From Verticillium longisporum (lineage: Eukaryota; Ascomycota; Sordariomycetes; Glomerellales; Plectosphaerellaceae): a stretch of 64,000 bases of DNA. Positions 44,414 to 55,746 of the stretch are shown here, in pieces. Both the position numbers and the translations under genes were made by a program. Below the pieces are notes generated by a model, which saw only the letters and a program-made list of their open reading frames with translations, had not been told where the DNA came from and did not search any database. Location: NCBI GenBank assembly GCA_019188255.1, contig JAETXT010000012.1:1674001-1738000 (forward strand), read 5' to 3'. Within the stretch, counting starts at the first letter, position 1; each line of letters opens with the position of its first letter.

Positions 44414-45264
44414 ATGTCACAGGTATACATTTCTACGCAAATCCAGTCTGCGAATATATAGGCTGATCGTCGCAGTCTGTCAAAACAAAAGCGCTCTACC
44501 TCGACAACGACGGCGGCGTCGTCACAGCCTTCGTCGTGTCCTGCACCCCCTTCACGGCAGCTAGCGAGGCGCACAAACCTCTGTTCAAGACGGCCACTGA
44601 AAATGACTTTCTCGTCGCGACAGACCAGACGCTCTTTTACGCGCAAGGAGGCGGCCAGCCAGCGGACACTGGCACCATGACTTCGATGATCACGGGAGAC
44701 GCGGCCAAGTTCCACGTCACAGGCGTGCGGAAAACCACCGAGGGAACCATCCTCCACCTGGGCTCTTTCGAGGACAGCCCCTTTGAGAAGGGCGACCTCG
44801 TCACTCAGAATATTGACATGGACAAGCGTCGTCTGCATTCCAAAATTCACGACGCCGGTCATATCATCAGCTCGGCCGTTCGCAAACTCGCAGACGCCAT
44901 CCCTGACATCACCGAGCTCAAGGCGCAGCACTACCCCGACTCGGCGTTTGTCGAATTCAAAGGCTTCATCGACGGCAAGCACAAAGCCGACATTGAGGCG
45001 GCTGCTAACGCCTTGATCGACGAAAACCTGCCGATCAAAGTGTGGTACTGGACGCAGGAGGAGCTCGTACGGGCATGCTGGTCGGTGCCGGAGACTCTCG
45101 TCTTGCCTGAGGGAGAGCTCGCCCGCGCCGTCGACATTGAAGGCGCAGGAGCCTATGCCTGTGGAGGCACGCACATGGCGACGACGGGTGAGGTGGGCCA
45201 TGTCAGGATTCGCAACATCAAGCGCCAAAAGGGCATCTCCAAGATATCATACGAGCTGGCATAG
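44414..45264 (+). CDS. AlaX-type alanyl-tRNA editing protein
   Basis: Exon 1 is 9 nt (44414-44422, Met-Ser-Gln), then a 53-nt intron, then 44476-45264; 265 residues, frame intact. Seen: an AlaRS-editing-like N-terminal beta-barrel (KALYLDNDG...VVSCTPFT...DQTLFYAQGGGQPADTG), then the zinc-site motifs HDAGH (HxxxH) and CGGTH (CxxxH) in the second half. AlaX proteins are free-standing homologues of the AlaRS editing domain that hydrolyse Ser- or Gly-tRNA(Ala), limiting mistranslation; cytosolic location is expected. The gene converges on the ACC deaminase gene, with 80 bp between their stops. The tiny first exon is chosen because it restores an ATG and uses a good donor and acceptor. Confidence 0.88.
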
Positions 45265-45344
45265 CATCATTTCGTCCATCAGTTCAAAGGAGACAGACAA
45301 CGCATAAATCATCGCTTCATTTCATCTCATTGACCCTCGCCTCC

Positions 45345-46456
45345 TCAAAGACTCGAGTACGCGTTAAGGGCCAGCTGGCCTCCCAGATGGGCATACAAAA
45401 CGTTGCTGCCCTCGGCAAGCTCACCCTTGCGAATAATGTCCATCATACCGGCCAAGCTCTTGCCCTCGTACACGGGATCCGTAATGAAGCCCTCAGTGCT
45501 GGCGCCAAACTTCATGGCATCAATTGTCGTCTGGTCGGGGATGCCGTACACGCCAGCGTGATACCTGTCATCCAGGATAATGTCGGCCTCTGTAATGTCG
45601 CCCTCCTCGAGACCAATCTTGGCGCCCGTCGCCTTGGCGATGCGCAGCACCTGGTCAAAGGTCTGCTGCACCTTGGCCGAGGCATCAATGCCAATGACCT
45701 TGCGCTTGGGCGACCCGTTCTTCTGCGCGAGCTTGAAGCCGGCCACCATGCCGGCCATGGTCGAGCCCGTGACGGCGCAGACAATGACCGTGTCGAAGAA
45801 GACGCCGAGCTCCTTCTCCTGCGCCTCGACCTCGTAGGCCCAGCGCGCGAACCCGAGGCCGCCGAGTGGGTGGTCCGACGCGCCGGCGGGGATGTAGTAC
45901 GGCTTGCGGCCGGCGTCGGCGAGCTCCGCCTTGAGCCGCGCCAGTGTGTCCTTGTGCTCAATGCCAAACGTCGACGGGTCGAGGCGCACGTCGGCGCCCA
46001 TGAGGCGCGACAGCTGCAGGTTGCCGACCTTTTCGTAGCCCGGGTCCTCCCAGTCGACCCAGTGCTCCTGCACGAGCGCCGCCCGGAGGCCGAGCTTGGT
46101 CGCGACGGCCGTCACCTGCCGCGTGTGGTTCGACTGCACGCCGCCAATGCTGACGAGCGTGTCGCAGCCCTGGGCGAGCGCCTCGGAGGCGAGATATCTG
46201 CTTTCTGCGTCAGGATGCGGACGAGGACGACCAGGAACGAACGCTCTCTAAGGGGGGGGGGGACGTCTTACTCGAGCTTGCGGGTCTTGTTGCCGCCATA
46301 CGCGAGACCCGAATTGCAGTCCTCGCGTTTGGCGTAGACGTTGACCTTGCCGCCGAGGGCCTGGGAGATGCGGGGGAGGGCCTGGATCGGGGAGTGCCCG
46401 AAGAGGAAGCTCTCCCTCGGGATGCTGGCAAAGGGCTCAGGCAGGGCGACAGACAT
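45345..46456 (-). CDS. acdS: 1-aminocyclopropane-1-carboxylate (ACC) deaminase
   Basis: Exons 46456-46272 and 46197-45345 with a 74-nt intron; 345 residues, frame intact. Seen: PLP-dependent fold type II with the Schiff-base lysine in [23 protein letters not shown], a PLP-phosphate-binding region around [12 protein letters not shown], and the discriminating residues of true ACC deaminase: Tyr-Glu in DPVYEGKS and Leu in YAHLGGQ (the related D-cysteine desulfhydrases have Ser/Thr there). The enzyme converts ACC, the ethylene precursor of plants, to 2-oxobutyrate and ammonia. In fungi it is found in plant-associated and some insect-associated species and its distribution is patchy, so bacterial ancestry has been proposed; codon composition here is not visibly foreign. 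Acceptor chosen at GCAG just before ATATCTC. Confidence 0.92.
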
Positions 46457-47407
46457 GACGTGGTAGTATGGATGGACTCGTGGAAGAGCGTTGGTGGGTT
46501 TGGCACATTGACACCTTTGTAATCCTCTAACGAGGGCGTATCATCATCTATAAGTCGACTCTCGACTCTTGGCCTCAGAGGAGGCTATGTGCGATCTCGG
46601 AGTGGAAGACCGACGTCAGCCGCTGAGGGGGTTATCCATGCCTATCACTGGCATGACTCGACGATGCATTCCCCCCCCGGATCCACCAAACGTAACCAGA
46701 AGGCGTGTATAGATAACTCGTGCGCTTCTAGAGGTTCTTGGCTTTGCCGCGACGGCCTCTCATGGGGTGACGCTGTAACGCCTGGGTGGGCCTCGCTGAC
46801 GGGGTCGGGTTCCACGACTTGGAGACGGCGGGGGCGGGGTCAGGAGATGCGACGGGTGAAGAGGGAGATGGTAGCGGGGTAGATGTAGGTGTAAGAGGCA
46901 TGGTCAAAGTCGTAAGAGAAAAGATGGTCAGCTCAATCGTGTGTGTTCAACCTCTCGCCTCAGTAGAGAGTCTCATAAAGGGCTACGGAATATACATCAC
47001 GTCGCAGTTGTTTGTATGATAGGAGGCTGTGACGTGTGTAGCAGTCATAGTCCCGCGGAGTTGATCAATGTTCCGGATCCCCACCTTTGGGCTTCCAGAT
47101 CAGATACCGACGCCAGCCATGCCATGCGGAGAAGACACAAGATCTGACAGTCTGTAATCAGTAATCTGGCCTATGGCGGGCGGCCCCGATTGCCATTTGA
47201 GGAGCGAGGAACGGCATCCGCACAGAGTCCGATCCGGCTGTCGGATGTCGGCCTCGCAAACTTCACTGAGGAGAGCGGCAACTGTGAGACAAATCTCTTC
47301 ATTCTTGGGTGTATTGGAGGCGGGCTGCTTTTGGCACTGCCCTGCGCCTCGACTAAAATCAAACGCTTCGTTTACATGCATCACGCCTCTTTTTCACTTT
47401 CGCCCAT
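46457..47407. other. intergenic region, no gene seen
   Basis: 5' flank of ACC deaminase and 3' flank of the dioxygenase gene. No recognisable coding or RNA gene. Confidence 0.5.
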
Positions 47408-48729
47408 CTATTCGGCATCGAGAGGCGCACGCGGCGCCGTGTTGTTCACCTGGATACCGCCTCGCTTCTTCTCGTTGCTGTCATGGAACGGCAGCGCCCA
47501 TCCGCCCTCGTTCTCCGGCGTTGACAGCCAGAGTCGCAAAAGGTGGCGGCGGGGGTGAGGAGGAGGGTGGTCTACAACTCGTCAGTCTTTGTTCTTCCGC
47601 AAGATGTCTGTCACAATGGACTCACCGACGTATGCCGTCCTGGCGTGCAGAATGTGCGTGTTGGTCAGGAACTGAATGTCGCCGACCTCAAGGATCATGT
47701 GCAAGGCCAGCGCCTGGCAGGTTTCCTCGAGAATCTTGAGGGCCCTCTCCTGCTCAGGGCTCAGGGCGGGAATGAGGCCCTGGTCGGAGAAGCGTTTCAG
47801 AGATCGCACGTAGTAGGGGTCCCACTTGGAGTACAGCCTTCCCTTGCCACCGTTCTCGAGGTAGAATACGGGCTGTCTCGTCCAGCCGTCCTGACCTTCG
47901 GAAACCTCGCCCTTGCGGTCGAAGTACCAGATGGGCTTGGTCAGGATCTCGGCCACATCAGGGTGTTCCTGCTGCAGCTTGTTCCAGACGGCGTGGACGC
48001 TGACGAGATCGCTCTCGCCACCCTCCTGGGCGCGGTGGACGCACAGCAGACCGACGAGGTCGCCATCGTCGGCGTGGAAGAACTGGCGAGCAGTCGTTCG
48101 GTAGATGCGAACTTTGTCAATCTGCGTAGCGTCATCACCGACGTCCTTGACGTGGCCCAGGACATGTCCACGGCCGTTCTGCGAAACAAAGTAGCCGAGG
48201 TAGGTGCCGAGACCCATGTACGCGACAGCATTCTTGTGAGGGCCCCATTGCTGGGCAGGGAAGTTCTTGAACAGAATGAAGCCCTTGCCGTCGATGAGGT
48301 CGCTGCGCAGATTGACGAGAACCTTGCTGAGGTTGGGCAGCGGGAAATTTTCCTTGATTAGGTCAGACAAGAGTGTGCATCCGGCATGGCAAGACGACAT
48401 ACCTTGGTGATGCCGGTCAGCGCCGTGCCGCTCGCAATGAAGGCGTCGGCAGTGCGGCTGAGCTCTTCCACCTCCTCAGGGGTAAGAGGGTGAGTCCATC
48501 GCTCAGGGTTGTTGACGAACTCGTCCTTGTGCCAGACTGTCGGGCCGGTGATCTCCTTGGGGAAATCCTCATAGGGGCGCAGCTTCTCGTAGAGAGGGTT
48601 GTGCTGGCCCGACGTTCGGATACCGTCGGGGAAGATCTCCAGCGGCGCTTCGGCGTTGTTGCCCTTCCACTTGGCCGCAGCCGGGGACGGGAGGGTCGTG
48701 GCTTCGTTGACGAGGACACCGGGAGCCAT
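47408..48729 (-). CDS. TauD/TfdA-type Fe(II)/2-oxoglutarate dioxygenase
   Basis: Three exons: 48729-48403, 48352-47626 and 47571-47408; 405 residues, frame intact. Seen: an N-terminal substrate region (PSPAAAKWKGNNAEAPLEIFPDGIR; PLYEKLRPYEDFP), a jelly-roll core with the metal-binding HxD in FFHADDGDLVGLLCVHRAQEGGES, and the distal His in NTHILHARTAYVDHPPPHPRRHLLRLWLS with the Arg for 2-oxoglutarate. This is the fungal clavaminate synthase-like/TauD group; the substrate (sulfonate, amino-acid derivative or other) is not readable. An in-frame TTG further upstream is preceded by a possible acceptor, so the start is set at the ATG at 48729 (context AACATGGCT). Confidence 0.85.
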
Positions 48730-50025
48730 GTTGACGTTCTGCAAAGTGAATCACACGTATGTACAATTGTGCTGCAAAATATGCCACTTGCTTTTTCTCA
48801 CGCTTGAGAGACAATGATGTGCGACCCCCCGCGGGCGAAGTGTCCTCTACTTGAAGGATTTCGGCATTTGAAATGCCCCTCACGGCGACAGTACATCGTG
48901 ACGTAGAGACATGCGACTGGTGATGAGGACAGCCGTGTACGGCATGGCGTGCTGCAGTGCGATAGGTGAAGATTCGCGAGCTCGCGGGCACAGATGGCGT
49001 GCTCAGGGGTCCTATATCGCGAGAATGGTCTCGGATTGCGTGACCGTCAACGGTGCGGAGTCGGGCGATCACTCCCACCGGTGCTGTCGCTCCGGAAGAA
49101 AGGCAGAATCAAGTGCCGTGATCGCAACGTGGGACTCGGCAATGATGCTCGGTCGCCGTCCACCGTTGGCTGCTGGACGATGTTGATGGAGCGCAACGAC
49201 ATGAATCTGGCATCGACCCAGTCTGTCGGTTCGCTTGCGTGCTGTCAGGACCCAGCTCTAAAGGAGGTCTGCACCAGTGATTGGAGGCTGCCTCGTGCCT
49301 TGATCATAGGCTCCCGTCACTCAAAGAGGAAATGGTGGTTCGAGAATCAACGCAATATCAGTCGACATTCTTCCGAGTCATTGTCCGCCATCCAGGGACG
49401 CAACGTGCAGTATCTCTTTCAAGTCGCACCACGCGGTCTTGGGTCAAATCTCGACGTGTCTGGCGTGGAGAATTCGACCCCACGATCTTGTGGCTTGCAG
49501 ATGTATGGAACGAGATCACGTGCATGTTTTCCCACTCCAAAGCTGGGGGGGAATCTCCACTGATTGAATGAACCCTTGTTGGTAAGCGCGCCCAGTGGTC
49601 CTTTCCCAGGCGGCGGAGGGGCATTTCTGCTGACTCATCTTTCCAGGCTTCCTTCCACGAGGGCGTTCCTGGCGCGCGGAAAGGCAGCCAGCGACAAGAC
49701 AAGTGGAAGAAGTACGTACTGACTGACAGGCAGGAGGGTTCAGTCCAACCCACCATGCCGGACACCGGAAGGCGACCTACTGCACGACCGCCGCAGCCTA
49801 ACACATCACCGTTACATTTTCCTATCGACCACATTTCGCGATACAACGAAAGCACGCGGCTCCCTGCATCACCCCTTTTCTAACATCATTCGAACGACAG
49901 ACAGGCCAGAGAGAAACAGAGCACAGGGACCTTCCCACCTTATCCCCGAACTACTTGACCAACCGAACCCCGGAATCTGGAACCCGCAATCTGGGGCGCG
50001 CATCTTGACATCGCCCCTCTTCACC
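48730..50025. promoter_or_regulatory. divergent intergenic region (dioxygenase / DOT1)
   Basis: 1.3 kb with no recognisable gene. A region around 49380-49550 was checked for a tRNA (it contains AATTCGACC) but no acceptor-stem pairing was found. Promoters of both flanking genes presumably lie here. Confidence 0.5.
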
Positions 50026-51560
50026 ATGGCCCTCCTCAGCGCAAAACCCAAAAAGCCACGCATGGTGCACCGCGAACGAGTCGAAGTCGTCACACCCAAG
50101 CCCAAGCCGAGACTCCTGCCCCCCGCTGTTGCCGCCTCGGTCCGCTCCCAGTCCTCGTCCTCCTCCCGCGCCTCCCCGAAGCCCAAGCTGCTGCCCCGCC
50201 ACAAGAGCGCGTCGCCCTACCCGTCCTCCTCCGATGACCGTCGCGCCGAGCGCAAGCGCAAACACGGCAGCGCCGACCCCTTGCAGCCGCACTTTGACAA
50301 GGACTCGGACGGCGAGGACGAGGACGACGACGTCTTCCTGAACCTCGAGAGCCGCAAGCGCCGCCGCCCGCTCGATGACCATGTCGACAAGAACAGGACC
50401 CTCACCTGTGCCGATGCGTTCGATGTCGAAAAGCCCAGGCGGCTCAACTACATCCACGCGACTGAGATTATGAACTCGACGTCGACCTCCAAGGCCGTCG
50501 AGCGCGCGCTGGGGGCCGGACCCGACGACGACATTCGCGTCGAGCTCCAGTACCCCAGCTTGTATGCGCCAGAGAAGTATGCACGCGCGTCCTAATGCCA
50601 CCTCATTTTGATACGAATGCTGACAACCTCTTTCTTACGATAGATACGAACTCCTCGTGGAGAATGGCAAGATCGATGCGGTTAGGGACATCATTGACGT
50701 TGTCTCGCACGTTGCCGACGAATACCTGACGGAAGAACAAGCGGTCGACTTCCGCGAGCCGAAAGCGGGACTCATCCGTCGCCTGAAGCGCGCATCGGGA
50801 ATGAACGAGCTGAGCAGTTTCAAAGAGGCGCTCAGAGACGCCAACGATAAGATTCTATCTCTGGCTAACGACGGCACATTCCGAAAAAACCTCGACACCA
50901 AGAACTGCCTGCCCCGCAAGCTGGTTGAATTCATCCTGACCCAGGTCTACGACCGCACCGTGTCCCCCGACGTCGAAAAGCTGAAGCAGTATACCAACGG
51001 TACCGACAATGTGTACGGAGAGCTGAACTACGTGTTCATTTCCAAGATCCTCCAGGAGAAGACGCGCATGACGTCGGACCAGGTCTTCGTCGATCTTGGT
51101 TCGGGCGTCGGCAATGTGGTGCTGCAAGCGGCGCTTGAAATCGGCTGCGAGAGCTGGGGCTGCGAGATGATGGACAACCCGTGCGATTTCGCCGAGGCGC
51201 AGAAGAAGGAGTTTGCCAAGCGCTGCAGGCTTTGGGGTTGGCCCCTGGCAAGGTGAACCTTGTCAGGGAGACTTCCTTCAGGAAACGTCCGTCCACGACG
51301 TCCTCAAACGCGCCGATGTCGTGCTCGTCAACAACCAAGCCTTCACGCCACAGCTCAATGACAAGCTGGTCAGCCTGTTCCTTGACCTCAAGAAGGGCTG
51401 CAAGATTGTGTCGCTCAAGTCGTTCCTCTACGACCAGGGCGTGCGCAGCATTAATGATGTTGCCAGCAATATTCTGCAGGTCGAAGACCATACATATCCC
51501 GAGGGCCACGTCAGCTGGACAAACGCTGGCGGCACATTTTGCATTTCGACGCGAAAGTAG
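50026..51560 (+). CDS. DOT1: DOT1 histone H3 Lys79 methyltransferase, two frameshifts
   Basis: Exons 50026-50576 and 50644-51560; 489 residues with two bases counted back. Seen: a basic N-terminal region ([20 protein letters not shown]; acidic [17 protein letters not shown]), then the catalytic domain: [19 protein letters not shown]-binding [77 protein letters not shown] and the C-terminal [18 protein letters not shown]1 methylates H3K79 in nucleosomes and marks active chromatin and checkpoint responses. Frame breaks at 51234-51237 (four G, five needed) and 51266-51268 (three G, four needed) shift the reading twice by -1, after which the frame is clean to TAG at 51560. Confidence 0.9.
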
Positions 51561-51868
51561 ACATGGGAAGACGATGAGAGCGGGCTGTCCGGGTCCGAAA
51601 CCAGATTGAGAGCGAGGGTTTGGCTTTGCGTAACGGCCGGTACATTGAAGTGGCATAAGCCATGGGATACAGGGGCGTTCCGGGTGTACTGGTGATCTTG
51701 GTGGGAATGTTGCATGCCTGAAGAGCAGCCGGATACCCTTGTGGCGACTCTCGGCGGACACGGCATGGCATTGTATGGCATGGCATGACACAGTGGCGGC
51801 GGGCCTCCACCTGTAGTATAAGTATAAGTTTAGGTATGATCAGCTGTCAAGACCATTTCGCTTATGCT

Positions 51869-52588
51869 TCATCGCTTGTTGTCAAAGTGTGGTTCGTTGG
51901 CGAGGTTCATGGCGTCAGCTTCCTGGGCCATTCTCTTCATCCAGCGGTCAATGAGCTCCTTGTTGTCTCTCTTGACCTTGTCACGCTCTTTCTCGGCCAT
52001 GGCAACCTGAAGGTTCAATGTGATCATCTCGTCTTGGACATCCTAGGACAGTTAGCAATGGACACGATGGGGGGAGGCGCATCGCAGGCACAAACTTCAA
52101 TCAGTTTTCTTTTTTCCTTAATTTCGTGTTCGCGGTCACGTAAATTGGTGACGAGGGCAGCCTTCTCCGATGTGAGGGCCCTCAACTCGTGGGTATCTGT
52201 CTTGGCCTTGTTGCGTAACTCGACAAGCTCGTCCTCGGCCTTTTTCGCCCGAGACTGCAGGGAACCTTTCGATCGCAGGGCTTCGGCGAGGTCGAATCGG
52301 AGCTGCGCGGCAACGGGGTCGGCAACATCCACGGGAGCAGCAGCCTTTGCACCGCCTTTTGCCGGCGGCTTTGTCGTCGCTGCGAGCGCTTCCTTCTCAG
52401 CCTCGAGTGCCGCGACGCGATCGGTCAGCTGCGAGCCTGCCATGCGCATAACGTGTCAATTATTGTCCGGCTTTGGTCTGCATAGGAAGAGGGCAGCAAG
52501 TACATAGTTCGACGAGCTCGAGGTTCACGGGATTATTCCGTTCCTGCTCGCGGAGGGAAGCGAGGTATTCATCGCGCCATCCGGGCAT
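51869..52588 (-). CDS. ATG16: autophagy protein ATG16
   Basis: Three exons: 52588-52504, 52436-52096 and 52042-51869; 199 residues, frame intact. Seen: an N-terminal ATG5-binding helix (MPGWRDEYLASLREQERNNPVNLELVELC) followed by a coiled coil over most of the protein (LTDRVAALEAEKEALA; LRFDLAEALRSKGSLQSRAKKAEDELVELR; LQVAMAEKERDKVKRDNKELIDRWMKRMAQEADAMN). Length and the DRWMKRMAQEADAMN ending match filamentous fungal ATG16, which dimerises and, with the ATG12-ATG5 conjugate, directs ATG8 lipidation at the phagophore. A heptad pattern runs from about residue 30 to 180. The gene is divergent from VPS16, another vacuole-trafficking gene, with ~410 bp between starts. Confidence 0.88.
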
Positions 52589-53000
52589 GGCGATGAGAAC
52601 CCGTTCGCACGGGTCAACGCTGATGAGTTCCTATTGCATCAGCCGTCAGCCGCAGGCGTCGGGCGATATATGTTCGTCGCAACAGGCAGATGCATGTCAG
52701 AAGCAGCAACGCGCGCGTGGTCAGTGAAGGCTACCTTACCTTTATCAGAGGTTCCGAGACACAAACGCCCCTCAATGACGTGCCTACCGGTGTTTTGCCG
52801 CCCCACTGAAGAGGCACGGCCAGGGTGCCTGGGGAGGTCGTGTGGGCGCGTGGGTGGTCGGAGCTCCAGGCAAGCTCATGTGAGCTCCCGTCACGCCCCG
52901 AGTGCTATCCCGTATATACCTGGCGTTCATTCTCCCCCACCCACACTTCCGCCGCGCGAAGCCGAACGATACTCTCTGACCAGTCATGAGGTGATGCGAA
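52589..53000. promoter_or_regulatory. divergent promoter, ATG16 / VPS16
   Basis: 412 bp between two opposite-facing genes that both act on vacuolar delivery. A TATA-like TATATACC lies near 52914. Co-regulation is inferred only from layout. Confidence 0.5.
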
Positions 53001-55746
53001 ATGGACATTGCTCATCCGTCTGTTGGGTGGGAGAGCGTGGGTGATAAGTGGTTCCGCAAGACGCAGCTCTACACCGAGGTGTTTGACCAGGATCTCGACC
53101 TCGACAACCACATTGTTGCTGGGGCACCTAACGGTGGTGCTTTAGGTATGCGCAGCTCAACGAGTGCATCTGCAAACGTCGCGATGCATACTGACGTGCC
53201 ACAGCCATCTATCGTGATGACACAAAAATCCAAGCGTACAGAGCACAGAAGTCTGCCAAGCCGAGCATCGACATTTACAGCTATGCCGGCAAAAAGTTAC
53301 GCAGCATTGCCTGGGACAAAGGGTCCATCAAGGGCATAGGTTGGTCTGAAGATGAGAGCCTCCTCATCGTGACGGCCGATGGTACCGTCAGGGTGTATGA
53401 TCTTCAGGGCGAGTTCACTCAATTCTCCCTGGGGAATGGTTCCGATAATTACGGCGTCACTTCATGCAGGTTGGTTGAGGCGCCCCAAGGCACCGAAACA
53501 AGGCTCACACTAGCAGGTTCTACGATCATGGCATGGTGGCTCTGCTCACCAACAATGCCCTTATTTCTGTCACATCATATTCGGAGCCACGGCCGAAGCT
53601 GCTTGCTTCACCGCCAGAGGGCGAGATCCACGGCTGGGCCATCATGACTCCTGCCCATACACTTTCACGGTCCGTTGAGGTGCTGCTCAGCATTGGCCAG
53701 ACCCTGTATGTTGCCGACGCCACGGAATGCGAGGACCGTTTTCTCGATATAGGCCCCTTCAGCCACGTCAGTGTATCCCCGGATGGTGGCCTTATCGCTC
53801 TCTATACAGAGAGCGGCATCGCCCACGTAATTGCAAGCGACTTCCAGGAAAGACTCGTGGAATATAGCAGCCACTCAAAGATACCACCGAAATATGTCGA
53901 GTGGTGCGGCGCCGATGCCCTCATCGCTTGGGAGGACGAAGTGCATTTGATCGGGCCTGACAATGCATCCGCCACCTTCTTCTACGATGGTCGCGTTCAT
54001 GCCATCTCAGGTAAGTGGTCATCTTCTACCCAAGCATTGGAGCTACGGCAACTGACCCATGTAGAACACGACGGCGCGATCCTCTTCACAAACGACGTTT
54101 GTGATTTTGTCGAGCGTGTCCCACGCAGCACAGAGCAAGTCTTTGGCGCGAGAACAGAGTCATCCGCCGCATCGATACTCCTGGATGCTGTCGGCCAGCT
54201 GGAGATCCAGTCTCCCAAGGCAGACGACTACATTCAGCTCATCAGACCAAATCTTACAGAGGCAGTCGACACATGCGTGAATGCAGCCGGTCGCGAGTTT
54301 AGCGTGCACTGGCAGAAACAGCTGCTCAAGGCTGCATCCTTCGGCAAGTCGGTGCTCGACATTTACAACAGTGATGACTTCGTCGACATGTGCGAGACGC
54401 TTCGTGTTCTCAATGCTGTGCGGTTCTTCGAAGTCGGACTTCCCCTCTCTTTTGAGCAGTACCAGCGTCTCACACCAGAGGGTCTCATCAAAAGACTGCT
54501 CAGTCGTCACGAGTACCTTCTCGCCTTGAAGATTGCTGGATACCTCCACCTACCCACCGACCGTATCTACGTCCATTGGGCTTCAGCAAAAGTTCGCGCT
54601 GGGACCGAAGACGACGACACGATCTGCCGCATGATTGTCGACCGCCTGTCGGGAAAGCCAGGCATTTCTTTTGAAGAAATAGCCCGCGCCGCCTACGATG
54701 AGGGTCGCAGCCGCCTCGCGACCGAGCTGCTCAACCACGAACCACGCGGCGGCCGCCAGGTGCCTCTCCTCCTGAGCATGGAAGAGGATGAGCTTGCCCT
54801 GGACAAAGCCATTGAGAGTGGCGACTCGGATCTTACGCTGACCGTTCTTCTCGAGATGAAGAAGAAATTGCCCCTGGCCGCCTTCTTCCGCGTCATCAAC
54901 GCTCGCCCTGCCGCCACATCTCTCGTCGAGGCTTCCGCTGCCCGAGAAGTCGACAACGCCCTCCTCAAGGACCTTTACTACCAGGATGATCGCCGCATCG
55001 ACGGTGCCGGCGTCTTCGTGCGGGAGTCGCTCCACCAGCCCGATGCCCGCACGGCGGCTGACAAGCTGGCATTGGCTGCGAAACTGCTGTCCGATTCAAA
55101 GGAGTCTTCGTTTGAAATCCACGCGTTGAAGGAAGCGACGACACTCCTGAGGTTACAAGAGTCATTTGACCGAGACCTGACGGATTCTTTCACTGGTTTG
55201 AGCGTCAATGACACCATGTTTAAGCTGATTCGGCTGGGCTATCACGGTCGCGCGAAGAAGATTCAAAACGAGTTCAAGGTGCCGGACCGGGTCGCGTGGT
55301 GGATTCGGTATATACCCCTTTCTCTCCCTTCTCTTGATTTCATTCGCTGACACTTTGGCCAGTCTCCGTGCATTGGTTGCAAAGCGTGACTGGAACGAGA
55401 TTGAGGAGCTGTCCAAGACGAAGAAGAGTCCTATTGGCTGGGAGGTACGTCGTGTCACCTCGACCTCTGTGCAAGCCGTTTACTGACAAGTCAGCCATTT
55501 TTCAATTTAACCCTACAAGCTGGTAATCCAAAGCTGGCCGCGGCCTTCATCCCCAAGTGCACAGGGCTTGAGCCCGGGTCCACGGTGACCATGTATGAGA
55601 AGTGCGGCATGCGAGTCAAGGCGGCAGAGGAAGCGGTGCGGCTCAAGGACGCGGAGGCATGGGCGCGGCTGCTCGAGGCGGCAGGGAAGAACACGTCTGA
55701 AGGGAGAGAGATTGAGAAGCTTGGACAGGCCGTGTTCAAGCGGTGA
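53001..55746 (+). CDS. VPS16: VPS16, core subunit of HOPS/CORVET tethering complexes
   Basis: Six exons: 53001-53145, 53205-53469, 53517-54010, 54065-55307, 55363-55444 and 55495-55746; 826 residues, frame intact across all joins. Seen: an N-terminal beta-propeller (HPSVGWESVGDKWFRK; IAWDKGSIKGIGWSEDESLLIVTADGTVRVYDL; SVSPDGGLIALYTESG) and a C-terminal alpha-solenoid (LLALKIAGYLHLPTDRIYVHWASAKVR; ELLNHEPRGGRQVPLLLSMEEDELALDKAIESGDSDLTLTVLLEMKKKL; KLAAAFIPKC). VPS16 with VPS18, VPS11 and VPS33 forms the class C core that tethers membranes before SNARE fusion at endosomes and vacuoles. Splice sites chosen by frame and the family pattern; introns 46-58 nt. Confidence 0.93.

Noticed and set aside
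49380..49550. Possible tRNA on the minus strand
   Set aside because: A T-loop-like GTCGAAT is present, but no matching acceptor stem or D-arm was found.
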